A stretch of DNA of 64,000 nucleotides, from NCBI GenBank assembly GCA_002914845.1, contig JXTC01000111.1, forward strand, positions 2,500-66,499. The letters run 5' to 3'. The stretch comes from Trema orientale (taxonomy: Eukaryota > Streptophyta > Magnoliopsida > Rosales > Cannabaceae). A model generated the notes under the pieces. It was not told the origin of the DNA. It made no database searches and saw nothing but the letters and a program-made list of their open reading frames with translations. The first letter of the stretch is position 1; every line of letters starts with the position of its first letter. The position numbers and the translations under genes are program-made. Of the stretch, positions 34,677 to 46,107 are shown in pieces.

Positions 34677-36176
34677 TGACTTAATACTTAGAAAAAATCA
34701 TACGTGTATAGAAATTATAGAAAATACATGATCACATCATGAACACATCATAAAAATCAGCAGATCTAGGTTTCAAAATTTTTTACATGAAAACAGTTTT
34801 CATAACCATAGAGCATGCATATATCAAACAGGATCATGTATAACATAAATTAAATCTAGATGCATAAACCTTAGAAATGAGATTTGGGGTTTACCTTTTG
34901 TAGCGTGCTCCTCTTTGATCTCTTTATTGATGATGATCAAATCTCTAACTCTAGATCTTCTTGTATATGTTACCGTTCCTAGTTGATGAGGTGAGTGGAC
35001 ATCAAGTTGAATCCTTCATTGGAGAACGATCAAAAATACTTTCCTGATTCTTTGGAACATGACCGGGATGTGAGATGAGATTATGAGGTTCTAGAAAACT
35101 TTTTCTCTCCTCTTCTCTCAACCTTGGTCGAATTCTCTCTCTCCCCTTCCCTCTGTTTCATGTGTAGCACTACATTTTTCTGTGCAGTTTTTTCTCTTAT
35201 TTATCTTATATATATGGGCCCAAAAACTGTTAATCCCAGTCCAACTAGGATTGGGCATGTTCTCTAATTTGAGTTTTAAGTGTATTTTTATAAATATATC
35301 CAACTTATGTAACTTATTTATAAAAATACCAACTTCTGTGTAGAATCATTATTTTACACAGTTTCATAAAATTTATTTTATAAATACCACCAACCAATTA
35401 ACGAGCTTTGTTGAGCTNNNNNNNATTTCTATTGAGGAATAATATTGTCGATAATTTTGTTCTCAATGACCATTTAGACAAAATTATCAACCAATTCACA
35501 AGTGAATACTAAGATCTTAGATTTAATTATTCCATGAATCTTGAAAGATCCTAAAGTGGCAATAATGTATAGTGTCCTTAATTATTTGGTGTTTCTATCA
35601 ATTCATAAATCATAACATCTACTATGCCAGAGTTCACCTCTAATTTCACAGAGACTAGTCTTTTAACAAATCAAAAGGCTACAACCCATGAAAGCAAGTC
35701 CAATCAAACATTAAGAATTAAAATCTACATGCTAAGAGCTAGTTTAAAGTAATATTAAGAATTGAGTTACGTCATTCCAATTCTTTTTATTGCATAGCCC
35801 AGTTCAATATACATAACTTATTTATGTTGTACTAGTGTTTCTATCAGAAGTCAGACACTTCAATAATTTAAGACACATCTTTCTCGTTGAGATAGACAAA
35901 CACTACAACCTATAGTAAATAAAGTATTCCCTCTTTATTTAGATATTGTGAACTAGTTAATTTAGACTTAGATAAAAAAACAAGTCTCCCCATAATTAAC
36001 ACTTAATCATGTTTGTTTCAATATACACAAATAAAGTCGTGGAATCTTTTCAGATAAATAAACTATTTAACTGAGACAGTTTAGTCTAGCAAATATCATA
36101 ATTTCATATAAGAGAAAATTGTTTATACTAAAAGGATAAAATTAGAAATCTGCTTTTTAGAGTAAATATCCCAACA
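34677..36176 (-). mobile_element. Probable solo LTR inserted in the LINE reverse transcriptase
   Basis: About 1500 bp (with 7 N at 35418-35424) that starts TGTTGGGATATTTACTC on the minus strand and ends in CA (TG..CA borders). It splits the RT frame between NGKTKGHIES and SSRGLRQGCPLF. A TATA-like element and CT-rich leader near 35.1-35.2 kb on the minus strand fit an LTR promoter. The flanking 5-mers (GGAAT and GATTC) do not match, so the target duplication is not clean. No gag or pol was found inside. Confidence 0.55.
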
Positions 36177-38093
36177 GATTCAATATGACCTTTGGTTTTA
36201 CCATTTAGGATAACTAAGAAAGAAGATGTAGAAATGCAATCCATAACTCTGCTTATCCAATTAACACTAAAACCCATACGAAGCATAACTTTTGAAGAAA
36301 ATTCCACTTCACTCTATCATATACTTTGCCCATATCCAATTTTAAAGCCATAAAACCTTTGTTTCCATTAGATCGACGACACAAAGAATGAAGGTTTTCA
36401 AAGGCAATTATACCATTATCTGAGATTAACCGACCAAGAACAAAAGTACTTTAACTTTCTAAAATTAGAGAAGGCAAAACAACTTTTATTCTGTTAGCCA
36501 AAGTCTTGATAATAATCTTATAGACAACGTTGTAAAGACTAATTGATCTAAAATTAAAAAAAAAATTCAGGATCTTTCTTTTTTGGGATAAGAACAATAT
36601 GAGTAGAGTTAAGAGGTCTAACCGAAGCCCCATCGTTAAGAATACTAAGGGATATTCTGAAAATACTACTTTCTACCACATCCAATGTTTTTGGTAAAAA
36701 ATAGCATGAAGACCATCAGGACCAGGAGCTTTAGTGCCACCCATTTGAAAAAGAACATGTTTTATATCATCAGAAGTAAACAATGATTCAAGAAAAACAG
36801 CCATATCGAGAGAAACGGTTCTCTAAACAACATTAGTGGCTCGGCAAAGGGCTTTAGTAGAAGGTTGGGATGACTGAAAAATAGAGCCAAAATAAACTTT
36901 AGTTATTTTAACTAGATCTTATTTCTCATCTTTCCACACCCTCGTATCATCCTTAGGCTTTAAAATACTATTCTTTTTCTTACGATTCAAAGCTCTCAAA
37001 TAAAAATGTCTGGTATTACGATCATCCAATTTCAGCCATTCCGCTAAAGATTGTTGTCTCTAGTAAAACTCTTTTTTTTTTCCCCCAAAAGAACCTCCAA
37101 TTTATCTCAAGAGATTAGATTTTGCGGATATGCTCAGCGACATCAATGCATTTATAGAGACGAGAGATCCTCTTTTGTAAATCATAAATAGACTTTCGTA
37201 AGAAACCAAAAGTCTGGGAACTCCAATCATTAAGTAACTCGACACACTTCTCCATTTAAGATTGAAAATCAGAGATTGCATTATTAGACAACTCCCTACC
37301 AAACTAAGCCTTTTCCACTGTCTCTCTACAACCATCATCTTTGACTTAGTAAGACTCAAATTTAAATTTACGATCATTAGACAAACAAAGAGCACTATGG
37401 TCTACCTCTAGCGACAACACTAATGGACAATGATCGGAGGAAAGAAAATCACTATGTTCAATGATATATGTCCTAAATAACTCACGCCACCTATCTGAAC
37501 AAAGAAAGCGATCAAGTCACTCTTGAATAAATTCATTATTTGGCCTTTTATTTATACAAGTAGACTGAGAACCAGAGAAACTAATATCAACCAAACCATA
37601 TTCTAACAAAGCACGAAAATTTGACATAGCAGAAACTACTCTATTATTGTCTCCAAATTTCTCTGTCAAATAGAGAATCTCGTTAAAATTACCACCACAA
37701 AGTCATGGTAAAGAATTCAACTGCTTTATCCAACGAAGTAATTGCCAAGAAAAATGTCGAAGATAAAGTCTAGGATTACCGTAAAAACCAGTAAGCCTCC
37801 ATAGCTTACCATCCGATGACTGAACAGAGGAGTCAATATCCCTTAGAGAACAAATGAATAGTAACATACCAATCATCATTCTAGAGTTAAAGTAGACCTC
37901 TACTATGACCTTTCGAATTCACCACAAAATAATTAGAAAAACCAACGTCAAACTTCACCTTTTCTACCAAACCACCAGCTAATCTAGTTTTCGAGAGGAA
38001 AACTAGATTCAGAGTTACCTCACGAGATAAATCCCGCAAGGTCTTCAATGTACAGGGATTCCCCAGTCCCTGTATCCCAATACATTCCAACAT
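36177..38093 (-). pseudogene. LINE ORF2, N-terminal half: endonuclease and RT start
   Basis: 38093-37887 has the endonuclease start (MLECIGIQGLGNPCTLKTL, with LNLVFLSKTRLAGGL). 36633-36451 has the RT block RSISLYNVVYKIIIKTLANR then IKVVLPSLI. In between are many stops and frameshifts. Confidence 0.8.
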
Positions 38094-38489
38094 ATTACAC
38101 TCATTTTATCCAACGTTCCTATACCCTAAGACTCGCCGAATTAATCATGTCAACATTCTGGGCCTCAAACTCATCACACCTCATTTTCTTCGAAATAGTA
38201 TCATAAGGAGGCTTAATGATACTATTCGGAAGTCTTATTTTAGTCCCACTCTTTTGGTGCTTAATAGGAGAATCACCACCTCGATTACATCTTGGGGATA
38301 CATGGTATCTAGCATGTTTCGAGGAAACATGCATGAGAGACTTTCTGAACCAACTCATAATAATTTGTACCAAAGACAAACCACTCAAATTCTTGCTTAT
38401 TTTTTTACTTTTACGGACTGGGATGAGGAACTCTCTTCCAAGAACGTAATTTTTTCGAAGATTTGGCATCAATGGTATCATCAGAAACA

Positions 38490-39659
38490 CCTATAAGAGA
38501 TTTCAACAGGATATCAACATCATTTAGGCTACTAATTGGATACTACTACCCTGGGTATTATCAACAGCTAAAGGCACCACACTCTTCTTCCCACCTAACA
38601 TACTAGCTTTTTGTTTTATTTTATATAGAGATTTATCCATATGAGAAATAACAACAGTTTCTGTATTGATAGATACCCCTACCTTACCTCCCACAAATAT
38701 ACTCGAATGAGAGTCAATCCCAAAATCTTCTTTTCATGTGCCTCCATAGTAACCACTCGAGCCTTCTCATCATCCGAATCCAGACCAGCAACCAGATCAT
38801 CAAACCTGTTAACTTTCGAAGCACCATTACTTGCACTTAACTTCCCAAATGAAGTATTAGAATCAGATTGGTGAGGGCCACCTTTACATTCCTGTCTTTC
38901 CTTCCTCCATTGTTTCAAATTAAAGGCTCTTAACCAATCTCCATAGTGATTCAGGGAAGACCTTTCAGCCCTATCTACCGAAATCTCCTCAGCATATTCT
39001 CACACTTTATGCCCTATAACACCACAATAGAAGCAAAATTCGGGAAGGTATTTGTACTGGACTGGGATCGAAAATGATCTGAATTCTCATCAGGAAAAAC
39101 ACGTAAACCTCAACACAAGGGCTTGGTGAAATCAATAATAACTCGGGCACGCAAAACAGGCCCATTGGAATCAACATCCTCAATAGGTCCATTCAATTCC
39201 CCCTAAAGTCTAGCACAGCGATCACTTTTAAATATGATAGGAACGTTATGAAATTGTACCCAAAAGGGGACTTTTGTAAAATCCATTGAAGAAACCAATC
39301 CCACTCCTTGCGGCTTGAGAAAAGAAATTAACTTATTGCCAAAATTCCAAGGACTACCACAAAGAACCCTCTATCGATCGGCTTTGGATCTAAAATGAAA
39401 CATAAAATAATTGGTTATCCTCGTAGATTCCACATGAAACTTACGAAAAGTGCACGCAAACCTACTCTGCAACATCACTCAACCCTTCCTTATTAACAAC
39501 TTTATTACTGAAAACCCTTCCAACAAGACACACCTCCATCTTCGCTTTGCCATCTTCATACATCGTGAGGTTCATATGCATGACTGGGTCTTCATGATCG
39601 TCGAGATTAAGACATTCATAAAGGTGAGCCACTTCCCCCGGATCCATATAAACAAACAA
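38490..39659 (-). pseudogene. LINE ORF1 (DUF4283-like, zinc knuckle), broken
   Basis: Starts near MDPGEVAHLYECLNLDDHED (from 39647) and ends its first open stretch at 39462. A zinc-knuckle relic (CFYCGVIGHK, with the last Cys lost and a stop after) lies at about 39050-39010. An acidic stretch, NRFDDLVAGLDSDDEKARVV, follows at 38918-38679. Confidence 0.75.
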
Positions 39660-40209
39660 AAAAGAAACACGACAAGAAATAAGTAAAGAGAAAACGACAA
39701 AGAAAACAAGAAACCACCCTAATGAGGAATGGAAAAATGTGGCTGATTTTAGGTATTTTAGGAAGGCTGAGAAGCCAACAAATAAACATGATTGAGAAAA
39801 TCAAAAAAAAGAGAAAAAAAAAATAGACTAAATGTTCCCAAGAAACGACAAGACCAATCCAAATTGGTAAGAAAATTTCTACACCTCGAGAAACCCTAGG
39901 AGAGCCCTAGAGAAAAACGAGAGAGAAAACTCAAAAACTGACATTCTTTATCTCTAATTAGGTAGTTACTAGTTAATTAATTCTATCATAATCAACTTTA
40001 AATATTTTCTTGCTAAAATCTGAATTTTTAGAGGGAAAAGAAAAAAAAAATTATAGAGATTCTATTTTATGATATTTGCATTCAGACAAAAAAAAAAAAA
40101 TTTGAAACCATTTTTAGAAAAAACGATAGCTTGATTTGATATCATTTTCTTGTATATAGAATTTTGACAAATTTATTAGAAAAGAATAACGTTTTAAAAT
40201 AAAATTCTA
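39410..40209. repeat. 800-bp direct duplication, first copy (probably an assembly artefact)
   Basis: Identical in order to 40211-41010 except for a handful of single-base differences. The two copies are joined by a single N at 40210. The unit includes the LINE 5' end plus its flank. Confidence 0.9.
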
Positions 40210-40210
40210 N

Positions 40211-41010
40211 ATTGGTTATCCTCGTAGATTCCACATGAAACTTACGAAAAGTGCACGCAAACCTACTCTGCAACATCACTCAACCCTTCCTTATTAACAA
40301 CTTTATTACTGAAAACCCTTCCAACAAGACACACCTCCATCTTAGCTTTGCCATCTTCATACATCGTGAGGTTCATATGCATGACTGGGTCTTTATGATC
40401 GTCGAGATTAAGACGTTCATAAAGGCGAGCCACTTCCCCCAGATCCATATAAACAAACAAAAAAGAAACACGACAAGAAATAAGTAAAGAGAAAATGACA
40501 GAGAAAACAAGAAACCACCCTAATGAGGAATGGAAAAATGTGGCTGATTTTAGGTATTTTAGGAAGGCTGAGAAGCCAACAAATAAACATGATTGAGAAA
40601 ATCAAAAAAAAGAGAAAAAAAAAATAGACTAAATGTTCCCAAGAAACGACAAGACCAATCCAAATTGGTAAGAAAATTTCTACACCTCGAGAAACCCTAG
40701 GAGAGCCCTAGAGAAAAACGAGATAGAAAACTCAAAAACTGACATTCTTTATCTCTAATTAGGTAGTTACTAGTTAATTAATTCTATCATAATCAACTTT
40801 AAATATTTTCTTGCTAAAATCTGAATTTTTAGAGGGAAAAGAAAAAAAAAATTATAGAGATTCTATTTTATGATATTTGCATTCAGACAAAAAAAAAAAA
40901 ATTTGAAACCATTTTTAGAAAAAACGATAGCTTGATTTGATATCATTTTCTTGTATATAGAATTTTGACAAATTTATTAGAAAAGAATAACGTTTTAAAA
41001 TAAAATTCTA
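40211..41010. repeat. 800-bp direct duplication, second copy
   Basis: Starts at the same word (ATTGGTTATCC) as the first copy and ends at the same word (AAAATTCTA). Differences number about 8-10 in 800, roughly the divergence of two alleles in a heterozygous plant. Confidence 0.9.
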
Positions 41011-41579
41011 TCAAATTTTAAAAAAATGTTTTCCTTGACTTTTCCCTCATAAAAGAGAGAAAATCAAATAATTAAAGAAATAATAGGAAAAAGGGAAGAA
41101 ATTAAAAAAGATAATGCTGCTTTATTGGGCTATTTTCAAGCCATGCCGCATTGGGCCTTGTAACTTTGAGGACGTGCGGATCTTGTTTAGAGGAAATTTT
41201 ATTTTATATACTATTTTTTTTTTAAAAATGAAAAATCTCGATTTTTAAAATTATTTAAAAATATAATTGATTTCTTTAAAAACTACTACTTTTAAAAATA
41301 TTTAAAAAATATCAGAGGTAACTAGTAGGTTACCTCAAGTACCACCAAAAAAAATACTAGTTTTAGAGGAAAAATGGTATTTTTCTAATAATTGTTTAAC
41401 AATGATATGTTTCTAAGTAAACTTTTATAAAATGATAGTTTCTAAATCAATATAGGATTTTTCAAATAGTTCACGTCATTTCAAATATTTCAATTTTTTG
41501 AACTTCAAGCCTGAAATTTTGTAAGAACACTTTAGTTTATGGACAAATAAATGAGCAATGGAAGATTCGATCATAGAGA
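41011..41579. other. AT-rich intergenic DNA
   Basis: Continues the flank of the LINE target and includes the words AATGCTGCTTTATTGGGC and TTGGGCCTTGTAACTTTG (41110-41170), which recur at 42200-42260. A small hairpin GAGGTAAC..GTTACCTC lies at about 41315-41338. No gene. Confidence 0.4.
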
Positions 41580-42275
41580 CATATTGAGAATGTTCAGGTA
41601 TTTGCTCTCTTTGGTAAGTGAGAAAGCAAATTAAGGATAAAATATTTTGGACTTGTTTTAATTGATATAAGGAGGACGTACTGGACTAATTAAAAACCTG
41701 AGATGTCTTAACAAGTAGTTGCCGTTTAGGATTTTAACGTTGAACTCAACAAAATAGTTTCCTTTTAGACTAGGCCTCTTTCTTTTTTTTTCTTTTTAAA
41801 ATTTGGGAATGTTTAGTCGTTTAGAGTACGTGTATATCCGTTTTCTTTAGGGACTCGCCTCATCTGTAGTTAGTAATTAATTCTATCTTTATAGACCTTA
41901 CACATCCTTTTGAAATCTGTATTTTTGGAGAGAAAAAAATTAAGGGATTCGAGTCAGATAAAAATCAATAGAAATTTTTTTAAGAAATGGAGTATTAGAT
42001 TCGATGTTAGTATATAAAATTTTGACAAATTAATTAAAAAAGAAAAAATTAGAAATAAATTCTAGAAATGTTTCAAAATAAATGTTTTTCCTTCTTTTCC
42101 CTCTTAATTTTTTATCTTCCAAAATTTAGTTCTAAACAAAGCGAAAATCAATTAATTAAAGAAATAATAGGAAAAAGGGAAGAAATAGAATATATATATA
42201 TAATGCTGCTTTATTCGGCTATTTTCAAGCCGGGCCATATTGGGCCTTGTAACTTTACGGACGTGTGGAACGTTT
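41580..42275. repeat. Segmental duplication copy B (LINE-free counterpart)
   Basis: Matches 32186-32438 followed directly by the sequence found after the LINE (39966-41170), so it represents the ancestral, uninterrupted sequence. Divergence is clear but moderate. Confidence 0.7.
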
Positions 42276-44783
42276 AGATTAGTTACTGTTTGGTTTATGA
42301 ACAATTAATATTCAGTAGTATACAACACCACAATGACGTATTTGTTTGTTATTGAATGATTCTAATTAATAAAAAAATCTTATATAGCCTACCTGAATTA
42401 TAATTAAGATTAATTAGTAACAAACTGACACATCATGTGGTGTTGGACACCACTGGTATTCCAAAACATTATTCATAAATGAGCAATAGAAGATTCGATC
42501 ACAGAGAGATAAAACTTTCCAGCCCTTTTTATTTCATTTTCTGTTTTTATGAAGACGGTTTTCGTAAGTTACCTTTTATAAGAGATGAACCTTCTTCGAA
42601 CTATTCGAAGTTCGAACCACAAATCTAGTAGTTTCCTATGAACTTTTTTAAAATTTAAATACGTAAAACGCTTTTTTTTAGGGATAAACTAACATCCCAT
42701 TAATTAATTTTTTGCCGAAGAGTGTAGTTTTTGTTTCTGTTTTTTTGTTTTTTTGTTTTTTTTTTTGTTTTTTTAGGTCAAACAAATCGTTATTATATAA
42801 GGTCATGTTTACAAAACAGTATGCAGGAATAAAAACTAGTTCCTTTAAAATTTAAGCTAATTCTCCACTTTTATAATTATTCTTAACCAGATTAAGTGTA
42901 AAAAAGCCGATCACGACATTAGGAAATAAGAAAAGAAAAAAAAAAAAAAAAACTGAAGACTGTAGCTAATATTACTTGATTTCTCTAAATTTGTAATCTC
43001 TTCTTTTTCATCAAATTCGGAAAAATCATCATTTTTCACTTGATGTATTGTCGTGTCTCTTTTTGCAATCTCATTTTCAACCATATACAATACATCATAT
43101 ACATAATGTTATATGTGTATACAAATTACAGCGTCACTCACAAGTCACAACTACAATTTACCAGTGTCATTAGGAATTATTATGATTTTAGTCTCAAGAA
43201 TAAGCATCTAGACTTTTTAGTTTCAAAATAAGGAAAAAAATAACAAATAATAATTATTTTGGGTCCACAGGAGAAATTCATTTAATATTTCTATGGATGT
43301 CATTAATATAGCGGTCCATGTGAAAAATTTTTGGTTTTGCCTCATTATATTCCAAATCGTCGATAGTGTATCACCGCATCCAATATCTTGAGGTCGAGAT
43401 GGCTCTCATCATTATTTTAATCTTCTTTATATATCAAACCCTTGATAAAACTTTATTATATATCTTAACGAATTTTTTTTTCCTTCTCAGAAAATGCTAA
43501 CGAGAATCATACTATTTAAGTACTTATGATAAAAAACACTTGTAATATTCCGCACCACATACTAGTAAATATACGAGACTTTCATGTATAAATTACATGG
43601 TATTCTCAAACCTATACTCGCATGTTTTGCTTGAGCCACAAGTGCCTTGTGTTATTGTTTTTTATCTTTTCACTAAAAATGCGTCTATTGTTTTGTACTG
43701 CGTCTGTTGTTTTGTATTGCTATAATACCAAGAAAACAATAAAAGTATCTCAAAAGTCAAAAGTCAGTATTCTCTTAGAATTAAGATAGAGAGATTTTCG
43801 AGACCTTCACTCATAATTCTTACATAAATTCTGGATAAGGAAGAAGAAAACGACGGGTAGTTTTGTAACATCCTTTTACATAATGCATATCGAAACAAAT
43901 TCAAAATAGCAACAAAGAATTCTTCTTTTTTTAGGAAAGTCAAACAATTCACTTTCTCTTCCTATTTTCATATTTTATACGTGAAAATAAACCGACTGTA
44001 ATTGTTCACTGAAATATAGCATTATGAATTAGAGCATGCACTCTTTTAAATGCATGTTTGAGAATACTGTAAATTCATTGTTTTTTTTTTTTTTTTTTTC
44101 AATAAGAACCGTAAATTCATTGATAGTCATAAAAATTAAAACGACAATGAACAATACGGCACATAAGTGTCTAGCACCCAGTACTGATTATCAAAACCAT
44201 AAATTCACATATTTAGGCTTATGTCTACTAATGCTGTTTAGCAACACAACCTATAAGCGCCTTTAGAAATAGACTCCACACAAAAATATTGTAAAATCTG
44301 AATATTATTCAAAAGGCTATAATATATATATATATATATTTTTTTTCTTTCCGAAACACATGAAAAGTTAAATAAAATCAAAATCAAATGTAATACATAA
44401 AATAATGAAATTAAAAACGTGAAAGTTAAAAAACTCAAGAACCATTAGATTTTTTTTTTTTTCATGGTTATGCTGTATATATATTTTTAATACTTACATA
44501 GAATGCCCAATATTCTTAATATATATCACATAATTTTTTTTGCTTATAAAAAGAAGAATGCTAAATACATTCTCTTTGTCATTTTTTTTTTACATTCTTC
44601 AATCTCACAGCCTGGTACGTATTTTTTTTTTAATAATCTCCAATCTCACAATCTGACACATAAATTATACTATCGAGTTTAATATTTTAATAATATAATA
44701 AACTAAAATAAAATTTACGTGTCAAATAGTAAAACTATAATGTAAAAAAAAAATTACAACTAATATTCTTCTTATAAAAATAT
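42276..44783. other. AT-rich intergenic DNA
   Basis: Contains poly-T/A runs (42700-42770, 44079-44100), an AT microsatellite near 44315-44340 and no credible gene. A 34-base segment near 42477-42510 repeats one at 41550-41580 (AATGAGCAAT.GAAGATTCG), so the duplication may extend as a second, shorter unit. Confidence 0.4.
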
Positions 44784-45074
44784 GCGTGTCTATAATAAGG
44801 CTCCCTAAATATGACCCTATGTGAGGTCATTTAATATGAACCATCCAATTAAAAATGTAGGGTGTGGACGGAATTAGAAGAAGTGGGCTCATGTACACCA
44901 TATCCCACCCGATTGAAAGAGGACTTAGCCGTGTAATCTCTCTTATGCTTTTTACCCTAGTCTCTTGCTCTTTTCCTCCGTTCTCCCCTTGCGGCGTAGC
45001 CATAGACTCCGACTGGGCTCTGTTACCGGCAGTTATCTCACTCTTCTCGCTCATGGCTCTTCCATTTCAAGGTA

Positions 45075-45190
45075 TCTCTCTCTCTCCTCCCCTTTCTCTC
45101 TCTCTCTCTCTCGATCTCGCTCTTCTCTCTCTCTATCTCTCTCTCTCTCTCTCTCAATCTCGATATCACTTTGTCTCTCTCCCAATCTCT
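45075..45190. repeat. CT-rich microsatellite
   Basis: Interrupted (TC)n with TCTCGAT and TATC variants; it encodes only spurious Ser/Leu repeats in all frames. Confidence 0.85.
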
Positions 45191-45593
45191 CTCTGCCTTG
45201 CTCCGAATCTCCAATCACTTCTTCTCTTATGTTGATATATGTCTGTAATTGAGCTTAGATCTATGAGTTTGCTTTCCTCAATTTTGTCCTTTTTCGGATA
45301 GATTCTTATTTTTCAAAATCATATGTATATAACTTTGATCTAATTCCCTTTGATCGTTCTTTTTTCCTTTTTGAAAAATTCAGAGGAAGAGGATGTTTAC
45401 TTCTTGTAATTTCTTTAATTTTGTTGAATTTTATCTGTTCTTATATTTGTTCTAATTTTGTTTTTTTTTTCAATTATATACATTGAAGCCTGGCTGAAGA
45501 AATGTTCCTTATTACGGGATGAAGTGGTTCTTATTATTTCAATTTTGTGTTTTAATTTTAAAAAAAAAACGAATATTACAGGTGTAGCTAGAC

Positions 45594-45761
45594 ATGGCAT
45601 CTATAAGCGAATCGAATTATACTTTGGTACCCAATAAGCAAAAGATTTTATTTGAGGAAGTTCAGAATGACCATGAAGTTTTTTGTCGTTCATTCTCGCT
45701 TTCTCCATGTCAACTGTTACATGACTCCTTACTGAGACTAGTTCTGAACTTGGTATGGTAG
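45594..45761 (+). CDS. Hypothetical 55-residue ORF inside the MULE-like element
   Basis: ATG at 45594 follows a possible splice acceptor (TATTACAG|GTG) and the frame runs to TAG at 45759-45761. The product begins MASISESNYTLVPNKQKILF and is not recognised. It may be a captured exon fragment rather than a gene. Minus-strand frames in the same place are equally long, so support is weak. Confidence 0.2.
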   Translation: MASISESNYTLVPNKQKILFEEVQNDHEVFCRSFSLSPCQLLHDSLLRLVLNLVW

Positions 45762-46107
45762 GTTGTGTTGGCAATCTCTGCATAAGCATTAGAGAAGAAA
45801 ATAAAGGAGATGATGAGGAGGAGGTGGTCTCTTCTGATTTCATGAGGGGCATGCCAAAAGATGTTAGAGCTCAAGGTCTGTGCGATAGAAAGGAGGGGAA
45901 AGGGAGAGATGAAGAGTGAATCGCGAGATCGAATGGGTTCGGAAATAGCCAGAGATGTTAGAATTGAGAGGAGGGTCAATCGTGTGTACTTTGCTCTACA
46001 ATTGTGCATTATTAGAGCTCAATCTCAACCATTGATATAAAATATGACGGATGATATTATATGGCCTCACTTAGGATTATATTTAGGCAGCCCTACTATA
46101 GACACGC

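Larger units (their letters stand above)
32439..39954 (-). mobile_element. L1-type LINE retrotransposon, decayed, with poly(A) tail and target duplication
   Basis: Read on the minus strand it has ORF1 (DUF4283-like plus zinc knuckle) near 39.6-38.6 kb, the endonuclease near 38.1 kb, reverse transcriptase at 36.6-34.2 kb split by an insertion, the zf-RVT domain at about 33.7-33.1 kb, and an RNase H (RVT_3) domain at 32.9-32.6 kb. It ends in an 18-base poly(A) tail (T on the plus strand, 32439-32456). Flanks TAATTAGTAGG (32428-32438) and TAATTAGGTAG (39955-39965) look like a target duplication with one indel. The first two exonic pieces and the RT carry stops and frameshifts, so it is inactive. 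Confidence 0.88.
44784..46107. mobile_element. Non-autonomous MULE-like element carrying gene-like sequence
   Basis: Long imperfect terminal inverted repeats (about 55-60 bp): left GCGTGTCTATAATAAGGCTC then CCTAAATATGACCCTA; right, reverse-complemented, GCGTGTCTATAGTAGGGCTG then CCTAAATATAATCCTA. Both continue with GTGAGG.CAT.TAATAT. Flanks are A/T runs ending AAAAATAT on both sides, a possible target duplication. Inside are a CT-rich microsatellite (45075-45190), an exon-like ATGGCTCTTCCATTTCAAG|GT at 45053-45073, and a second exon-like frame after an ACAG acceptor at 45582. This is the look of a Pack-MULE. Confidence 0.7.

Noticed and set aside
39410..41010. The 800-bp pair as LTRs of a retrotransposon
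   Set aside because: No TG..CA borders, no PBS or PPT, and the copies abut with nothing between them but one N.
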